Assembly: GCA_002794735.1 (NCBI GenBank)
Contig: NBAZ01000003.1
Location: 1,984,001-2,048,000 of the forward strand
DNA length: 64,000 nt
Reading direction: 5' to 3'
Source: Pyrrhoderma lamaoense
Taxonomy: Eukaryota > Basidiomycota > Agaricomycetes > Hymenochaetales > Hymenochaetaceae
Part shown: positions 59,976 through 64,000 of the stretch, one piece after another
Position numbering within the stretch: position 1 is the first letter of the stretch
How the letters are laid out: each line of letters starts with the position of its first letter
Translations under genes and position numbers: made by a program
Notes under the pieces: generated by a model
Told to the model about the DNA's origin: nothing
Seen by the model: only the letters and a program-made list of their open reading frames with translations
Database searches by the model: none

Positions 59976-60195
59976 TGTAGTAATTTATCCAATCCCTCAA
60001 TAAAAACTTGCAGTGCAACGAAAATACTATCCAACATCCAACTTCAGTCCTTATGACCATTTCGGAACTATATGAGTGTATTGAATAATCTTGTTGTTTG
60101 CGAATTTTCGAGATACATCTGAAAGTAAAAGACGTAGAGCGCGATAGTGATCAAGGATTGATATTTGCATACTACACAAGGCCTCCTACTATCAC

Positions 60196-63100
60196 TCAAA
60201 CATCAACAAGGCCACTTCTGCTTCTTCCTCTTCTCGCACGGCCACGGTACCTTCCTGACCTATTTGATCTCCCATTCCTAGAGCCTTCATTTGCATCTGA
60301 TAGCCCACTATCCATATGAATTTCTTCTGCAGGGTCGAGGGTCAACTCATCTCTTCGTCTTTGAGAGGCGTTGAGTCGACCACGTGAAGAGGTCTGAGAG
60401 CTAATACCCTGAGACTTCGAAAGCTCTGGCCCACTACCCATGTTTATACGTTCTAGTAGAGAATTAGGGCGCGATTCAGCTGGTCGTTCAACTGGATTCG
60501 AGCTACTAAGTTTGGGTGATACTTTTCTGCTGTAGTTGATATTATTTGGCGACGCCACGCGTGAGTTTTCATCTATAGTGCTTGTACGGGGCCTACCATC
60601 CCCTTGAGGAGCCTGTGATCTGCCTTTTGTGTTCTCAATTAACGATAGTCGGGAAGGATGTATGAATGCCGTCTGATTTCTGTCGGGCTGAGAATCCTGC
60701 CCTCGTTCATCTCCAGAAACTCTCTGACGTGGAGTGACAGACTGCGTATGTAACGGCCTTGAACTGTTAGACCGGGATAAACGTTCATCATCCACAAATC
60801 TCCTTGATCCGTCCTGCCTTTCGGGAAGATCAGTGAATGTACGTGAGCGTGGACTGTCATAGGTAGAGGACGGAGGGGGTGCATTGGAAAACGAATCATT
60901 AGAGTTGATTGTAGCCGCGTCTCTGGATGGTCTGTATGAATTGGCAGCAGGACGTGATCCATTCGCTGGTGAATTATTCATCATGCTGCTAGAATTACTT
61001 TCTGTTGCCCGGAGCCCATCAGAGAGCTCGGCTACTCGAATTGCATCTCGGGGGATCCAGATTCGAGGTTCTGAGATATCCCCTGGTACAGGGTCAATCT
61101 CCTTATTCAAGCGTGACTAGAAGTATTGTCGGAGTATATCCAAGCCAATCAAGAAGGTAGACTCACATTACGATGCCGTGGGGATGACGTTGGTTGACTC
61201 GGTCTCTTCTCTAACATTTTTCTCGGCCCAGTAGGAAGTCGATCTGAGCTATCATGTCGTTCATCCAAGAGCCCACCTTCTGGAGCACGTTCTCTAAATT
61301 TGCTTGATTGTGAAGGCGAGCTAAACTTCGACCGAGATACATCGATATCCATTGAATCATCTAAGCCCCTACCCCGACTTATCTGTGGTCTAGAATCAGT
61401 TCTGAAGCTATCATTTCGATTTGTCTCAAGTTTGGGGCCAGACTGTATAATTGTGCGATCATCAAAATCACGATTAGCCTCCGAGAACCTGTCTTGCCGT
61501 GGTCCTGAAGGAACGCCTTCGTAAGTATTACGATTATCAAGCCTCGCAATGCGATCCCTATCATTGATTGGTAGTCGACGAGATTGACTGTCTTCGTCAA
61601 CAGTCCTTCTAGGGTGTATGGCCTCTTCGGGGCGCTTACGCTGCCGTTGATCTGTGAAAGAGGTTTGGTTCAATCCTGAGATGCAGGTGGATTGGAAAGA
61701 AGAGACGAATAGTACCATTATTCAGTTCACGATGCCGATAAGAACCTGCCATATCTTCTGGATGTGGGTCAGGATAGAAGCGGTCTCGACTTTCCAAAAT
61801 CGGAGGAGTCCTATCACGCTGTTCTCGAGATCTCTCTTCAAAGGGGTCATCGATTCTCCTCCTTTTTGGCTCATTACCAAAATCTAATTTAGATGAGTTA
61901 TCGGATTTCCTTGAGCGTCGGGACCCCTGAAGCTCAGGAGAAGGAGGTCTGACAACAGGTCGATCTTTAGCTGGTACGCCCCATTGTCTGGGATTGATTA
62001 TAGGTTCTTGATGTGAGGTCCTTCCATTCAATCCATCCTGAGCTTCTGCTCTGGAGACCGAATCGCTAATTTTATGAAGTTTTGAGGTATTTCGCGTGAT
62101 CGGGGCGGGGAACGGGACCTGAACCCTATAGAAGAGTAGAAAATAATTGAGAACCCACAGATACGAGAATAGGACTTTGGAATATATAAAAGTCATGAAA
62201 AGTCTTGTGAGGGAATGCAGGAAAAGATTTATAAGGATCAGAACAGCATGTTCTTTCACTGATCGGATTACAATAACGTATCACGCAAAATACATGTCCA
62301 GGATCGATGTTCGATAGAGGCGTATATAGGATTATTCATGGTCGTGGACCAAAAACGTAGAAACCAGAGAGAGATGCGATGCGATAACGTACTTCTGTGA
62401 GGTAGTGACACATTGTTGACTCCCATAGGAGGTGACAAGTCTCTGGGTCGATCCGTGGTACGGGGGGCTCACTTGGAGAATCTCTATCATGGCGATGCAT
62501 CCGGCTTCGTAAATCTTCGACAAGCCAGGCGTCACGCCTTGTTTCACGTTCGGTTGCAGAAGGACCGACTTTGAAAGTCTCACGAGCATTATAGAGCTCG
62601 TTAGAATTTTCTGAAAGGCTGTCTCTACGTGAACGCGTGTTTTCACTCCGACGTCCCAAGTCTTCTTTTTCTGAACGGGACTGTCTCTGTGAACTTGATG
62701 GTTCCCAGTGGTTGTCGTTATGTTTTGACGTATCAGGAGAATCATCCCGACGACCTCTATGGGAACTTCTTGTACTCATGCTTTCAGTATTATTGCTAGG
62801 ACGATAATGGCGGTCACTGAACGTAAGAACAGGACTAGCAGCCCTGTTAGATACTCTGGCATCAGATTCCCTTTCAGTAAGCACCTCATAAGACATTCTA
62901 GTAGCTCTGTCATCTAGTTGCGAGTCTCGAAGTTCATTGGTGTGTCTAGTACCGATAGGTGATTCCTTACCAGTAGCAGAGGGTCTTTCCCACTGAGTAA
63001 CCCCGGTCCTAGAATTATAATAGTATGGTATCTTGTCACCTGAAGTGGAATATCGAATTTCCCAGTCTGGTGGTAAGATTTCTGTCGCCGCGGGTCGAGA

Positions 63101-63660
63101 GGCGTTACTGCGCCTTCTACCCCCATCTCTGTCCCGGTCTCTTTCATGGAGACGTCTGGGCTCAGACATAGCACTTGCACCTACTAATTCTGAGTTTGCT
63201 TGATTGCGGGCACGTAAAGATACCGGGGCAGTCACTGGCTTAGGAGGAAGAGCGTGTTTTAATGGAGGTTGTACTGGACCTGGTTTTGATGGTTTACTAG
63301 AAACTTGTGTGGCAGGTGACTCGGCTGAAGGCGTATGCTCTGCTTTCGGCTCAATTAGAACTGGGTCAGTCATTTGAGACGACAGTTTGGCCAAAGACTC
63401 TGAGTTAGCAGTTTCTTGTAGATTTTTGTCACCTGCAATTTCTTCTTGCGTTCTTGATTTGAAAGCAGCTAGTTCTTCCATGTCATCTTGTTCGCCACCT
63501 ATTGAGACTACATCGTCGTTCTCTGCTCCTGTTTTGTGGCCTTCACCTGTAAGAATAGTCATATACTGAATTGGCTAAGATTAATTTTATAGATTGTGTG
63601 CTTACCAAAGTACTCATCCTCTATGCCACCCCAATCAAGTTCTTCAGCTTCGTCTGCCAT
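60196..63660 (-). CDS. WW-domain protein with long Arg/Ser-rich regions
   Basis: Start ATG 63660 (MADEAEELDWGGIEDEYFG), joined by a short intron to GHKTGAENDDVV. One WW domain: LPPDWEIRYSTSGDKIPYYY then NSRTGVTQWERP (both signature Trp). The rest is disordered, Arg/Asp/Ser-rich (RRLHERDRDRDGGRRR, RQSRSEKEDLGRRSENTRSR, RRSRKSD, KRRRIDDPFEERSREQRDR), with a C-terminal RG tail (NGRSNRSGRYRGRARRGRSR) and the stop at 60196-60198. Three further introns: about 62414-62128 (long, donor in the codon for Met of ESTM), about 61718-61652, and about 61167-61110. WW plus RS/RG composition suggests a role linking transcription and pre-mRNA processing; this is inference. It may bind proline motifs such as those in spliceosomal or polymerase proteins. 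The RG tail is the kind of site methylated by HMT1. Confidence 0.75.
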
Positions 63661-64000
63661 AGTTCGTTCTCGTCTGCTGTCGTTGAGTGAAGTGAACACT
63701 GAAATGGGACGTGAAGAGTAGTGTTTATGTCACAAGGCGCGCGTTACTTTCAAGACTTTAAGCCCAGATCTGACGTAATTACTATTATATATGGAAAATA
63801 CACTGATAATTGCTATCTGAGACTGGCTGAAAATTGGCAGTAAATTTGATTCAATGTTGACTCTGATACATTTAATTAGAATGCTACAGCGAGTGAGATA
63901 ACCATCCGAAGAGAAAAGTGAACCAATATACTAGAGATGTAGAACACAGAGGGTATGTATGAAGTGAGAAAAGAAAACCCATCCAAAAAATATGAGAGTA
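63661..64000. other. Upstream region of the WW-domain gene, window edge
   Basis: No ORF of note; it contains the promoter of the minus-strand gene and runs off the window. Confidence 0.5.

Overview
This is a nuclear genomic segment of a basidiomycete fungus, most likely Agaricomycotina. The evidence is dense genes split by many short introns (about 45-80 nt), conserved fungal housekeeping proteins, a Cib1/Hxl1-type unfolded-protein-response bZIP gene, an intron-rich Zn2Cys6 regulator of a type common in mushrooms, and low-complexity Ser/His/Asn-rich proteins. Base composition is moderately AT-rich. Almost every gene was rebuilt by hand-splicing, so gene ends are firmer than individual exon borders.

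Layout, left to right: TAF7 (-) and UTP25 (+) share a 147-bp promoter. Then come a membrane protein resembling bacterial 'putative sensor' proteins (+), a CLC chloride/proton exchanger (+), a 4-kb stretch with no gene I can support, a Zn2Cys6 transcription factor (+), another 3-kb empty stretch, an MMTAG2-like protein (-), mevalonate diphosphate decarboxylase ERG19 (+), the CCR4 deadenylase (+), topoisomerase III with GRF and CCHC zinc fingers (+), and the SMC5/6 subunit NSE4 (+). From 38.1 to 43.5 kb lies a lineage-specific island: two paralogous genes of an unnamed family with a Zn2Cys6-spaced cluster placed late in the protein, and a coiled-coil orphan gene between them. Then follow the 20S proteasome alpha-3 subunit (-), a very large Ser-rich protein (-), the histone chaperone CHZ1 (+), a HAC1/XBP1/Cib1-type bZIP (-), arginine methyltransferase HMT1/PRMT1 (+), an aldo-keto reductase (-), a protein with two RRM-like modules (+), and a WW-domain protein with long Arg/Ser-rich regions (-). 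Most genes are nuclear: transcription initiation, ribosome biogenesis, mRNA decay, genome stability and chromatin. There is no sign of an operon, a biosynthetic gene cluster, a CRISPR array or an intact transposon.

Two observations stand out. First, the bZIP gene carries two short hairpins with 7-nt loops flanking a 43-nt segment. Removing that segment at the loop G^C positions joins the bZIP frame exactly to a downstream activation-domain frame, the signature of IRE1-type non-spliceosomal splicing. Second, up to eleven separate places in conserved or long ORFs (ten clear, one with an alternative intron model) need exactly one extra base, always in a G or C run of 3-6. Two are in the essential proteasome subunit and two in CCR4. 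The simplest reading is systematic homopolymer under-calling in the assembly rather than pseudogenes.
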